Assembly: GCA_940671915.1 (NCBI GenBank)
Contig: CALNVZ010003428.1
Location: forward strand, 89,988 to 153,987
Length of the DNA stretch: 64,000 nucleotides
Reading direction: 5' to 3'
Source: Paracentrotus lividus
Lineage: Eukaryota > Echinodermata > Echinoidea > Camarodonta > Echinidae
In this document: one piece after another, positions 1-13,800 of the stretch
Layout of the letters: every line of letters starts with the position of its first letter
Position numbering within the stretch: position 1 is the first letter of the stretch
Notes under the pieces: model-generated
Seen by the model: only the letters and a program-made list of their open reading frames with translations
Databases searched by the model: none
What the model was told of the DNA's origin: nothing
Position numbers and translations under genes: made by a program

Positions 1-85
1 CGGACGGACGTACGGACGGACGGACGGACGGACAACCCGAAAACATAATGCCTCCGGCACCACCTTCGGTGGCGGAGGCATAAAA
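1..85. repeat. Fragment of a TATGCCTCCGCC-type element
   Basis: GGAC tandem repeats, then GGACAACCCGAAAACATAATG and CCTCCGGCACC...GGTGGCGGAGGCATA. The same terminal module appears at 43456 and 56935, so this is the end of a copy cut by the window edge. Confidence 0.6.
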
Positions 86-1138
86 ACTTAGTACTTTGGA
101 AAATACAAACCAAGAATAAGCTAATGGTGAAAGAAATTCATAACACTCACATTAATGATGACCTACTTATCAAGAAGCAAAGGCATCTCAGAGATACAAA
201 CACATTGTTTCTTTTCTCAAAATCTGCAGATCTATTCATGGTTTACCTGAGCAGGTAGTTACAATGGCAGTTATTTCACCAGTTATGAGTTCCAAGGCTT
301 GGTAGGCAGAAGTGGTGACGGAAGGAACAATTGAAACAAAGCTACCAAAATATATATTCCATTCTTGGAACCCTCATTGTAGGAACAACCCTTATACTTC
401 TACAGGACAAAAAAAAAAATAGGTCAGACATCGAGATGATCATTTAGATCCTCTGTCCGATTCAAGTTTCAATAGGAACATGAAATCCACACTCATGATC
501 ACTGCTACCAGGAAAGCATGTCCGGAGCTTGTTTATGATCAATGAACTGAATGCCTTAGTGGTCTGATTATTAATTAGATCGGACCCGTTTGTTTCTCTG
601 TTCATTGTTGAATGGATGGATGAAATTTTAAGTGACTCTGGGACTGGGTGATACTGGTGACTTTAAATCTTGTTTATGGGCAAGAGAAATTATAGTGCAA
701 CTTGATTTTTATTGTTTTTATTCCTTATGGTTTTGTACCAAAGACTTTGTTGGGGGGGGGGGGAAGACGGTTAATGTACAGGTATCTCTACAGTATACAT
801 ATTCATTTTGACAAGTAATATGGTTTTAGATTTGAGGTCATAAACAAAAACTAAAACAAAAACCCATCCCATATCCATAAATTAAACAAGATGAAAATAT
901 TTGAATCCAAAAGTATTAGACTTTTATATAAGAATGAGTAACATACATGTACCTTGGTTTTGGAACATTTAGAAAAACCAAATACTTTGTTTCTTTATAT
1001 GAGATCAGCTGCAGAAAATGTTGTATCTGAATAGTTCGTGACAAGCTACAGATGATAAAAAGAAGGATTATAATACTGATGGCAGCCACCATAAACATTC
1101 AACAGAAATCATCACTGCCATGTTCCCATGTCTACATA
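86..1138. other. 3' flank of gene A, no gene seen
   Basis: AT-rich sequence with a G10 run near 753. No conserved coding stretch; it may include the 3' untranslated region of gene A. Confidence 0.5.
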
Positions 1139-1509
1139 TTACCTAGATGTAAAAATCTGCGCAATACGGCGTTGTGAGTCCATTTTTCTAGAAAGAGCCC
1201 TCAACTCTTGTCCAAGCTTCTGGGGGTCTCTCAGAACATCTTTGCCATCAAAGTTTTCAAATTCTTTGTGTTCTCTAAAGGGCAAGTACTCAAACAATGC
1301 AGATTCCTGATATTTCTCAATAAATGACTTGATATCTTGTTTGTGCAAGTTATCTGATCTTGTCCGTGTTGGTAACTGCGTTGAGATGCTACCGACATTC
1401 ACATCGTTGAACATTGTACGTAGGTACTGACTGAAAGGGCCTAACATCTTCCCACAATTCTCTGCACGCTTCTCATTCACATGGATACCACAATGAGCTG
1501 CGCTTGTGT
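1139..1509 (-). CDS. Gene A exon 17, C terminus and stop
   Basis: 371 nt from TTCCAG|ACACAA to a TAA at 1141-1139. It encodes TSAAHCGIHVNEKRAENCGK, MLGPFSQYLRTMF, and a charged tail ending RRIAQIFTSR. The C-terminal half looks helical and basic. A possible polyadenylation hexamer (TTTATT on the plus strand at 717-722) lies about 420 bp downstream; that assignment is weak. Confidence 0.75.
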
Positions 1510-4500
1510 CTGGAAATAGAAATAAAAATTGACTGCATGAAATTTTGTACCCAACGATCGTATAAATGCAGCAAAAGTTGCACAATATCAATTTATTATT
1601 ATTTAAATCAATTATGGTAATTTTTGGATGAAACCATACATTTTTCTCTAAATCCATAAATAATGCCTCAGTCCCATATGCCATAGCCACAATGGATTCT
1701 AGAACATCTACAGCCAATACAGGCCTACTACTTAACTGCTGCATAAAAAGTTGGGATTCTACACAGCAAAAAATCAAAAGCAATTTGATTTTCAACCAAT
1801 CAGGATAGCTTATTTGGAATTTTTAATTTGTGTAGAATCCCAAACTTTTTATGCAAGAGGGCCAAGGAGGTATACATTAGTACCTGTGTATTCCTTGTGA
1901 GAATTAGTTCAAGTATGAATTAGACCAAATGGGTTTAGTCCATGTGGCATTAGACAATCATAGAATTGGACCAACTGGTGTTAGTCCAAGCTGATATAAA
2001 CCCACTGTCATACCAAAAGTAGGAATTATACCTCTGTATTCCTTGGTAAGGAATTCACTGGCAAGGTCCATCCCAATGTTTTCTCCAGGTTTACCACTGA
2101 TGTTAATCACTCTGTTCCATATCAAGTTAGTCCTGATGTTTGAAGGAGCAAATCCTCCCACACCTGAAATGACACAAAAATTTGGGATTGTAATAGAATT
2201 CAATGACCAGGGTAATAACAAACCGAAAGCAATTTGGTCAAAACTGGTCAAGCTATTTATTTAAAAAAATAAAAATATTCAAACAATTCATGAAATTCTT
2301 TATGAAATAATTTACCAAATAATCATACCCATGATGAAAATAGTATTAACTTGTGAAATTCAGCCTCCATCTCTGAAAGAACTTCCTCTTCTATCTTAAT
2401 GAAAGAATATCTACAACTTGTCAAGGACAAATTAAAGGTTTTATGTAGGACACTCTTAACTACATATTAACCCTTTAGCACCTAAAACGCCCTAGATCGC
2501 CCCTCAGCTTACTCACTAAAACACCCCAAACCGCCTGTTTTATGCATGCTATAGTCATCATAATATAAATAATATGTGATCAAACATGATGGTATCTGTT
2601 GTGCATTACATATGGGTTGTGTGCTGTCCGATTCTGCACAAAACAAGTATGTTTTACAAGTACTTCTTATTGGAAAACCCTGATGTACACACAGCAAAAC
2701 CCTTTTCGTTAGGGAGTAAGCTGACACTTTTCCTGCAGTCTCTAGGTGCTAAAGGGTTAAGATTTGATATGCCAATTAAATATCAGACTCACATGCAAGG
2801 AAGTGGTGAGCATTGACCAGGTACTTGAGATGCTTCCTTGACCAGAATGTTAGGAGATCTATTTTCCAGTCTTCCACCATGATGGGTCCATTTCCTGCTC
2901 GTACTGCAGCTCTCCTAGCTAGATGGCGCAGTCCTTCAAGAGTTAGAGCCTTACTGTGATTCAGTACATGGTCATCGTTTTCAGAGTCAAGGGAGCAGGC
3001 TTCACTACAGTACCACTTCTCTGAAGTAACAAATGTATAATTATATTATATTACGATGAAATGAATGGCAGCTAGTACCACAAAATGTCAAAGAAATGTC
3101 ATCAAGACTTAACCTTTGAAAAGAATCTATAATGCAATTATAAACTGAATCGCATCACTATTACTACTTTTCTTTGCATTCATTCTTAAACTACCAGCTG
3201 TCCTACATCAACAAAAGGAACTCTTTTAAAATAGCTGTCAAGTCAACCAAAAGGTTCATGGTATTAAGAGGGTAAAACCTCCCCTTAAAAATCCATACTG
3301 GAGTCCTCTTCATCAAGAGAAAATGGTTATGATTCTGTACTTTCTTTTATAAACTAGGTTCCAATTCATACATCTATAGATATATAGACATTTACAACCC
3401 ATTTATAACAAGGTGTTCAGACTAAGCTCATAATCTCATAATGAAATCTTGTTTTACGGAACACACAGCTACATAGGTACAGGTTTGAAATCGGGATATG
3501 AACAAATGCCTCATTGTATCCGTGCTCATTATAAAGGGAGTAGACTGTATATTACAGGACATTCTTACCAGGTAACACATCAGTGAGTTGAAGTCCAATA
3601 CATCTATAGTGATACCATTCACGACCCTTGCAATTTCCCTGCAAAGAACACTGCACTAGTCTTGTATCGCCTTCTGGATCACACTTCAGCTTACACACAC
3701 AGTAGATGTAGCTGGGACTGTCTTTACATTTAGCACTGCAATACCAGTCATCGTCCGGAGCAGCTGTAAGTCCCACACAACTCAGATGAAACAACCCCTT
3801 CTGACATGATGCACTGCAACACACAACAGCCTCTTCATCTTTCTCTGTAAAGATATAGAATATGCCTGATGTATCAATAGAGTCAAAATCTATGAGAAGA
3901 TTACAAACATTAAAACCACATCTACATGTAAGTCCTGCACTGCATCACAGAACAACCTCTTCATCTTTCTCTGTAAAGATATATAGAATATGCCTGATGA
4001 TGTAACATAGTCAATACTGATCTACCCATATGCCTGAATACTCTGAAAGCCAAAAATTGAGTACCAATAAGCAGTATATATAAGATAACAATAAATAGTT
4101 TTCAGGTCATGTTAGAACTATGTCTTCTCTATGATCTTGAATCTGTACCCTGCCTATTCATTGACTTTGAGTTTGACGCACAGGTAAGTACAGTTTCTAG
4201 TTCACTTTAAATTCTTATTTTTGTGCCCCTCAGAAAATAATACTTACCAGTTTTACAGTGACAATATGCTAGAGCATCCTCAGTTTCTTCACCCTTGTCA
4301 TCTTTATAAGCCTCAGCTGCAACTTTTAACGCTGACCTTGCTGGTTCATGATAAACAAAGTCAACGACTTGTTGTGCTACAGTCTGGACCCACTGGAGTT
4401 GTTCCCTTTTCTTGCCATCAGCTGGAAAATTGGGAGGAGTTTCATGTAGAGAAGATGTTCCACAGAACTTGAGTGCGCACAGCAGTGTGTATCCTTCCGT

Positions 4501-7500
4501 CACAAACTGTACATCGGGAACAGCAGTACAAGTAATTCATATGTGCTGGGATGGATCCAGTATTTGAAAAGCAGAGGGGGGCACAGAATTTTCTGATTCC
4601 GACATGTACAATCGATAGGTGGTTTTCAAATTATATTATATTATAAGATCAAAGTGCAGGGATAAGTTACTGTTCCACTATGTTTCTTGTAGACGTTTAG
4701 AATAAAATTCACCAGAAATTATGAAAGGAATATATCATTACAAACCGTGTGGTAAAGTTTGATCAGTTTCAAACCTATAACCCACATTACAGGTAAGTTT
4801 CCACTGGATTGGTAAAACAATATCAGTGAGGGTCCACATTACAGGTAAGTTTCCATTGGATTGGTAAAACAATATCAGTGAGGGTTTGTTGCAAAGTTTG
4901 ATCAGTTTCAAACCTATAACCCACATTACAGGTAAGTTTCTACTGGATTGGTAAAACAACCTATAAGTCACATTGCAGGTAAGTTTCCATTAGATTGGTA
5001 AAACAACCTATAACCCACATTACAGGTAAGTTTCCACTGGATTGGTAAAACAATACATCTGTGCAGGGTTTGTTGAAATTAATCAAAAGGACATTAACAT
5101 CAAGAAACCCCCCCCCCCCCCCCACCAACAAAAATTAAAAAATTAAAAAATTAAATAAATATATGGGAGAGCAGTTCGTAAGTACCCTCACAAAACTACG
5201 ACTGTGTAATCCTTTAATGAATTTTCTACAAACATTTACTCATATTTTCCTTAACTTTTCTGCCTTGAAATGAAATGTTTTCAGTGTTGACTACCCATTT
5301 AATACTGATGACAGAGAAACATCTTACCTCATATAAATCCCAAGAACGCTGGATATTCCATGCATCACATAGTGTCACTTCTTTCCTGAAGTCAACATGG
5401 TTGAATTCTTGCATTAACTGTGCCATTGTTCCTTTTTCAGACTTGCTTTCACCTCTAAAGAAGACATCGTTGGAGTCCTTAAAAAGAAATAAAGGTATAT
5501 TACAAATATCTATAGTTATGTTGTTAGTTTGTTTGTTTGTTTGTTTGTTTTTTGTTTTCATGTAGTACATATCCATTAAAAGAACTGATATGGCATTGAT
5601 GAAACATTGAATGTAATCTGTTGAGGATTATACTTATTAAAAGAACTGATATGGCATTGATGAAATATTGAATGTAATCTGTTGAGGATTATACTTGTTT
5701 CTTCTCAGATATAAAGAGGGTAAGTGTGCTTTATGTTGAAGCCAATACAAATTAACAGCCTTGTATAGTCTCAACGACTCAACCTGTCCCGATTCCTAAC
5801 CCAGAACGCAATATTCTGAGCGATGAAGTCTTATAATATAGACCCACTTAAATGATAACACAACTATCCACTACACATTACAGCTCTACTACAATACCAG
5901 GTAGTTATGTTATCAAGTAGCAAATAAAGTATTTTCCTCCTCAAAACATTTTAGTTTCATATTAGTAAAATTTTATGATGACTATCATGTACTATAAATG
6001 GTTATCTAAAACCGTTTATTCATAAGACTAACTCTCCTACATGCCATATTAGAGCAAACACAATGTGGGAATAACAGTCTTGCATGTAACAAACCTGTAG
6101 AAGTAGAACTTGCTTGTTGAATTCCTGAGGTGCTGGATAGAATGTATCTAGTCGATCCTCCCAGTTCTCCCCATCTGCTTTCTCCTTCTGAACCTGACGA
6201 ATGCGCTTCACAGACAATCTATCACCATTGACAAGTGTCTGAATTGGTTTATCAGCGATGACAGGCACATACTGCTGGAGATGCTCTAAAACACTTCCCA
6301 TCCCTTCTCTTGTTCTTGGGTCAGCATTTACGACACCAAGTGTCACCTATAAATGACAAGATATTCAAAGATGGGTTATATTGGGGGGAGGTCTAAAAAA
6401 TGAATCAGTCACTATTTCTATAAAGGATAATTAAATTTTATACCTGAGATAATTTTACAATGTATCAATATTAGCTAAAAACCCATTTTAGTGCATGTAT
6501 TTACAATAAAAACATAAAAACTTTCAGTTTTCAAGGAACGTCGCACGAACTAATTAAACATACCTTACTATGCACTACAGATAATGTAAGACTCAATTAC
6601 AGCAGTTTCATGCCATTTTTTTTTACTACCAAAGCTTTTCCAACTTTATGATGACAAGTTTCATTTGAAAATAATAAGAATAACATTTACGTTTTCACTT
6701 TAAAGAATTTTTCCTCAAAATGCCGGTGAAGCAGGGATGCCTTGTTAAATAAAAAAAACATCTTGGTGTACTAAAAACGTCAACAAGTTTGGAACTGGGA
6801 TTGGGAGAACTACATCATGAAGCTCAATTTGCTCTAATTTTGGGCCATGATTATGATATTACTTTCAGCAAAGAACAATCAAATCTTAATCTACTCAATT
6901 TATACAAAAGAGCGATTATACTAATGTAGCTTGACTCTCCAAACACTCTTACCATTTCAGATCTCTGCGACATAGAAGCACTTCCTTCAAACTTGTGAGC
7001 GATAGGGAGGTCACATGATAGATGCTCTAAGAATTTCATGTGCCTGCTCATGATGTTGGCCACTACAGCTACAAGACGCAGTCGTTGCCTGGCGATTACG
7101 TCCAGAGATGGTAAAAACACAAATGGGTCCAGACTCTCAGCATCAACCACGTTGGAGGAAGATGGCAAGCGCTGGATTCTGTCTCTGGCAGCAAAGCACA
7201 TGGCTTCCATATTACCATATGTCCGTCCAAGTGTCTTTGGTTCCGTCCACTTATGCACGCTACCCACTGACAGGCCAAAGGTTGGTACAACAGGATTTAG
7301 TTGTAACTTCCAATGTTTCTTCGGTAGTGATTCCTGTGTAGAGGAATATTTTGCTAATGATCCATTAATCAATTCATACATATCTGTTGTTGATTTCCCA
7401 TTTTTTCTTATCATGAAAAACTACAAGATATGCTCGAGCTATTTCTTAGAATTTGAAGGGAGCTTATTCCAGAGACGAGGAGCAAGTGATTGAAAGGAAT

Positions 7501-10500
7501 TGAAACCAGCCTGGGAACAACAAGTTAAATTTTATTAAACTTCATCCATCAACATTAATTTATTGAATGATAAACACTTGCTGGGGAAGTTGATATTGTT
7601 AATACAATTTTATGGCTTTGCACACAGTGAATAAGATCGCATGTTCGATCTGTAAATCAGATCGAACATGCGATCTTATTCACTGGGTGCAAGCCATAAA
7701 ATTGTAACATTAATTTACATGGGAACAGCTCTTTAGGATTGTACAGTTTACACACCATTCTTTTATCAACACTTTCCTCCATAGAAGAAGAAGACCATGT
7801 CAACGTTTGCAAACTGATCAAAGTATGGTATGTAATCTATACAATCCTGATAAGCATTACACATCTCAACCCCATTTTCTCAGCATCTAAATTGCCTCCA
7901 TGATTCAGATATACAAATAAAATGTCTCAGAATATGACCAGAGTAGATATATTCTTTTACTACCATGATATTCCACTGTATGTGGGAACAGTTTCATGTG
8001 AAAAGAAGAAAAAAATATGTCGATTTCCATTTTGTCAGTGCGGAAAATGTACATCCACATATGAGAAAAGTTTTGCAATGTGCAAAATATCAGTGTTGAA
8101 ATTAGTGAATTCTTATTACTTTCAAATTATATTCATTTCAAACTTGATATACATAAATATTGATATGGCAAGCTATTTAACCAGTCAAAATAATAAAAAA
8201 TTGTTTTGTTTGTGTTAAAAATTGATATATCAAGATACCTGGCCTTGTACTTTTTGTCCAATCCTAAGAACCTCCCTATAAAAAGTTTTCTCTGCCCACT
8301 TGTGGATATCCATAATCAAAGGTTTCATTTACTTTTTAGCATTCTGAATAGTAAACATTCATGTCAAAGGAAGTTTTAAATAAAATAGTGTAAAATAATA
8401 ATAAAAAGAAACTGACCTCAACTTTGTTCTTCCATTCTTTCAGTTGATGGTCATGATTTACTACCAGAGCAGCCACACTATCTCTAGTGGATTCTAGGCC
8501 GATCGTTATTCCACTTTGATTCAGCATCTTAAACGCTTTCCTTGGAGTACCTTGTCTATACAGCTCAATGCCCATGCTTTTCTGCACAAAGTTGTACTTG
8601 CGTTGTGCATTTGTGAACAAACTAATGGCGAGCATTTGTCCAAGCCTTCGATTGATGAACGCCTGGGCCTCGTCGTCTGTGAAAGCCCTATGTGTGTGAA
8701 AGATTAAGTTATGCGATATTTTTTTTACTTTGCATATAATTTAAATTCATTTCTTTTATTTCAAAATTTAGATCTTCAGATGTTTAACATATAAATTTTA
8801 GATGTTTTAGATGTGCTCGCTTGCACATTAACAATTTAATTGCAACAAAATAATGTTGTAAATCCACTGGCATTCCACACTAACGTAACAGAGTTCACCA
8901 CAAGTGTAAAGTGTATGACTGATAATGTCACATCAACGCATAATTTCGGTCTAGGACCAACCTTTGATGTCACCATCCGAAAGACTGGATTTGAAAAATC
9001 AGTCCGATCCGCATCAGTTTGGAGAACAATTTTCTGTTTCCATAATGTAATCAATTCAAATTATTTTAGTTTATTTCTCTAAAAAGGCCTACAAACTGAT
9101 AAGAATTGGATTGAAATTCTAATCCCAGTCATAGCTTTTGTATGGGGAAAAATGCAAAATGTCTATCTAAGATATAAAAAAATAATGCATTGTTGTGACA
9201 ATATCCGTCGCTGCAACATTACCTGTCGTAACAGGTCTAATGCATAATACACACACAATATAGGGACAAACCAAGAAGTCTACTACAGGGGTTAGCACAA
9301 TGACATTGTCTAGTACAATGCATGACTCGTTAAGAGCTATTCATTTCATTGTCATTTGACGACATTTAATGGGACATTATAATTGTAATGTTCATCATTA
9401 AACAAAAAATAATAACAAAGTATTCAATATTAATCTTTCTTTTCTTTGGCATTTCCAAGAGTAACATATCAGACAGGTTGGAAAGGTTTCAAAACATTGA
9501 CCTTTGGCTAGTGCGTTTTATAAGGCTAGAAATATTACGATACATACAATTATCAAGTTTAAAGCTCACAACTGAAGTGGTTCTTGAGATATTATACAAG
9601 ATTCTCAAAGTTTGGTATACATTTTTCTACGATGCAATGGACTGAAGTTATACCTCTTCATGCCTATCTTTCCTTTGATTCTCTGTTTCATAATCTTGAT
9701 CCGTTTGGTAGTTGGCATCAGAGCTGTCATACAGCTAACAGCAACTGGCATGGTCTCCTTTGTTTCATCAATTACTTCATCCCAACTGAATGCTTCAACA
9801 TTTTTTATTGACACTGACTTGCTCAAACTAGTCGCTTCATTACTTTTTCTCCTCATCGCTTTCACCTGAAAAAAAAAAACATAAATAAATGAATTCATAA
9901 TGGAATGATTTCTGTAACAAAGTTATTTTGTCATTTAATATTAATTTAAGAAAAGGAAATTAAAGGAAAATTCATTCATTGCAATTTAGGGCAATGGTCA
10001 TCACATGAGGCTGACAAATTCACATGATCTTTAACCCTTTGAACCCTGAATTATTTGAACATTTCAAGAGCAGGACAATACCTGGAGACCAATTTTTATT
10101 CCAATTTCATTTACATGTCAAAAACGATAAATGTGGTGATTCGTGATTTGCAATAGCACCATGTTTTACTGGTAAACTGTCCAAAGTTTTAGACCGTAAG
10201 GAATAACTATAAAAAAATTGTTTGAAATGTCTTAATGTCACACTGTTGACAGTTTTCTTTCAGGATAATAAACTACCTCTGAAACCTGGAAAACCAGTAT
10301 CATGGGATAAATTTGTGTTCTTACTTCCTCTCGGATCATTTCCTGAACGACTGCAATCATTGCCCTCTTTGCAGATGGATAATGATTGCACAATTTCTTG
10401 AATCCCAGTCGATATCTGCAAACTTCTAAATAGTGCAAAGCTTTCTCTCTGGGAGTCTTTGGTTTTGCAGGTCTCTCAGGAAGGTCCTCTCTGACTTTAG

Positions 10501-10841
10501 TACTCTCTGATGTCTGTCTAGGAGTCTTGGGTTTTGCAGGTCTCTCAGGAAGGTCCTCTCTGACTTCAGTACTGTCTGGCGGCTCTCTAGGAGTAATGGG
10601 TTTTGCAGGTCTCTTAGGAAGGTTTCTTTCTGATGGCTCTACTTCATCTGCAAGACGTGATGAAGATGGAATATCAGTAAGAATGTCAGCATCTTGGTGA
10701 GTAATAAAAAGCATAATAATTACAATTGATGCTTCCTATATAGACATTTTTATAATTGTCTGGCAATGCATGAAACAAGAATTGTCACCCTATCAATTTT
10801 CAGTGAATGGGCCATAAAATACTTGTATAAACAGGGATGAA

Positions 10842-10879
<38 letters not shown>

Positions 10880-13800
10880 TTGTTCCTATTTAAAGAAAAT
10901 TTCTGATCTTGCATACTCTTTACATACAACACAAGATGCTTATTTCCAGACTTGTTTTTGAAAAGAAGGTATTGGTCTAAAGAAATGCCCAAGATCTCCA
11001 TCATACTCATAATAATGCATGATAGTCAATCAATTATCAAATCTGGTAGAGGAGCAGTGTTCCTGAACTATGATGAAAATTAGGTAAGCTCTGATTTGAG
11101 TCGGAGCAAAAGGATTTCACTCATTCCCGTCCCTTTCACTTGCTTTGGAAAGTCACTACATCCCTTTAAATACTGATTGATCAAGTTTGAAGTTCATCTC
11201 AAATGGTTCTTGAGATATCATGGCAAGAATGAAAGACGGACAGAAAGATGGACAACCCCAAACATGACGCCTCAAAAGCAGGAACAGTGCCATCAGATAT
11301 TTTCAAAGCATACTTATATTTGTTACTTTACTTTTTTACAAGCAACCCTTTGTCACATAAAACTATATCATGACATAGAATACTGAAACTATTCAAAATG
11401 ACAAACCTGATTGTAGCCTGGATGGATCTGAATCATTGATCTTCTGAACTCTTTGGTTTGACATGGCTCTTTTTGCCTCTCCTTTGGTTGTAGTCATTTT
11501 GGTAGGCATAGAAGTTTTGCGCTTGTCCTCACGTGCCTTCTGCAATAGCAAGTGTCATGAAAATGAATGTTAAGATTTTTCATTGGAAGGGCTTCAAAAG
11601 AAGATTTTGTTACTGTAAATTAAATTGCATTTCACTTGTAGATACACTACACATTCTGCAAATAGTTTCAATTTAATGATGGCACAAATGGGCAAAAGAT
11701 AGAAAATGATCTGGATTTCACCTTTAACAGGCACATTTTAATTCAATTGAATGTTTATTTCATTCACATGACCTTTCAAACTTCACATCTAATGTAAAAC
11801 CTCATTCCACTAAGAGCAAGACCGCTGAATGTTTTCTAAGAGATAAATGAAAGACAGAATTAAATGTCACAATTGATTGCAATCAAATCAGCTAATCTTT
11901 ATATCATTACTGAGCTCAATCAATGTCACAATTGATTGCAATCAAATCAGCTAATCTCTATTCATAACTGAGCTCAATCAATGTCACAATAGAATGCAAT
12001 TAAATCAGCTAATCTCTAATCATAACTGAGCTCAATTAATGTCACAATTGATTGCAATCAAATCAGCTAATCTCTATTCATAACTGAGCTCAATCAATGT
12101 CACAATTGATTGCAATCAAATCAGCTAATCTCTATTCATAACTGAGCTCAATCAATGTCACAATGGATTGCAATCAAATCAGCTAATCTCTTTCATAATG
12201 AGCTCAATCAATGTCACAATTGATTGCAATCAATCAGCTAATCTCTATTCAATAACTGAGCTCAATCAATGTCACAATGAATGCAATAAAATCAGCTAAT
12301 CTCTATTCATAACTGAGCTCAATCAATGTCACAATTGATTGCAATCAATCAGCTAATCTCTATTCATAACTGAGCTCAATCAATGTCACAATAGAATGCA
12401 ATTAAATCAGCTAATCTCTATTCATAACTGAGCTCAATCTATGAAAATTGGTGTGAGGTAAACCTTAGTCGTACTGCTAATTAGTGTTACCTTTCTCTTT
12501 GAGTCTCCTTCTGATCTCTTCTCTAATGCTACAGAAACTTTTAAATAATCGTGCATTCCCAATAGAATTCCTTTTCCGACGTTGCCTGTAACTGTCAAAA
12601 TAAATGTTAAGAAAATAAATGTATTCACATGATTACAGTTTCTAACAATTAATGTCACTTCATCAAAAATCTGAGCAAATGGATGTTTCTTTCCTTGGCA
12701 AAGAAGTCATTTACCATGACAAAGTATTCCATTAAACAGCTCTTACAGGATGAAAATATATAAACCCCTCACAAAAAGTTTCGCAAGTCGACTTTGGGTC
12801 ATGATAACTTTTCAGGTACGCTTTAGTTATTCCTGATTTTCATACCATTGGAAAGATAATTTATTCCCCTTTTTATCAATATCCTACTTGTAATGATTAT
12901 GTCATGCTTCAATGCACAGAATATCAGAATATGGAGAAAAGTAAAAAGTCAAATGTTGCAAAATGCATTTATTACAGCGAAGTTCCGCAACTCGACTTTA
13001 GGCTCTGATAACTTTCGAGGTATTTTCTAATTTTTATTGAATTTTAGACCATTGTCAAGATAATTTATTCCTCTTTTCAATGACACCCTAATTGTAACGA
13101 TAGTGTTGTTCCTGCATGGACAGAAGACCTGAATGTTAGGACAAGTCAGAAGTTAAATGTTGCAAATTGAAAGCCTATTGTGAGTATTATTGTCTGTTGT
13201 GAGCAATAACAATGCATTTTGCAACTTTTTACTTTTTACCGTCCTTAATTCGTATTCATGTGCATTCAATTGATTTACTATTGCACAATAGGGTTCAATA
13301 AAAAGAATATAAATGAACTTTTAATGCTATAAAATTGACAATGATAAATCCCCACATTAAAATGTATCAAGGTTGAGTGTTGTGTTACAGAAATTTAAAC
13401 TGAAAATTATCTTCCTTTGTCATGTATTCAAGTATTGAGGTTCTGTGGACACAGCATATATCACCCTGAACAAATAAGGTATCAATCAAGAGAGGAATAA
13501 ATTAACTTGACATGGTATAAATTCAATAAAATTAGAAAATCCCCAAAGTTATCAGACCTAAGTGAAGTTGCGAAACTCATTGATCAATAAAAATGCATTT
13601 TACAACATTTGACTTTTTACTTTCTCCATATTCTGATATTCTGTGCATTGAAGCATGATACAATCATTTACAATAGAATAATCAAAAGGGAATAAATTAT
13701 CTTTCCAATTGGTTGAAACCAGGAATAACTAAAGCGTACCTAAAATTATCATGACCCAAAGTCGACTGCGAACTTTTGTAGGGTTTATATAGAATGGGTC

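Noticed and set aside
6095..6346. Calling the DUF6589-like core a transposase
   Set aside because: The conserved GD and later acidic residues are suggestive, but no catalytic triad can be shown by eye and no terminal repeats frame the gene.
7038..7493. 151-codon plus-strand frame over gene A exon 10
   Set aside because: Antisense shadow of a well-supported conserved exon.
11863..12440. Regular direct repeats resembling a CRISPR array
   Set aside because: Units are contiguous with no unique spacers, in an animal intron; this is a minisatellite.
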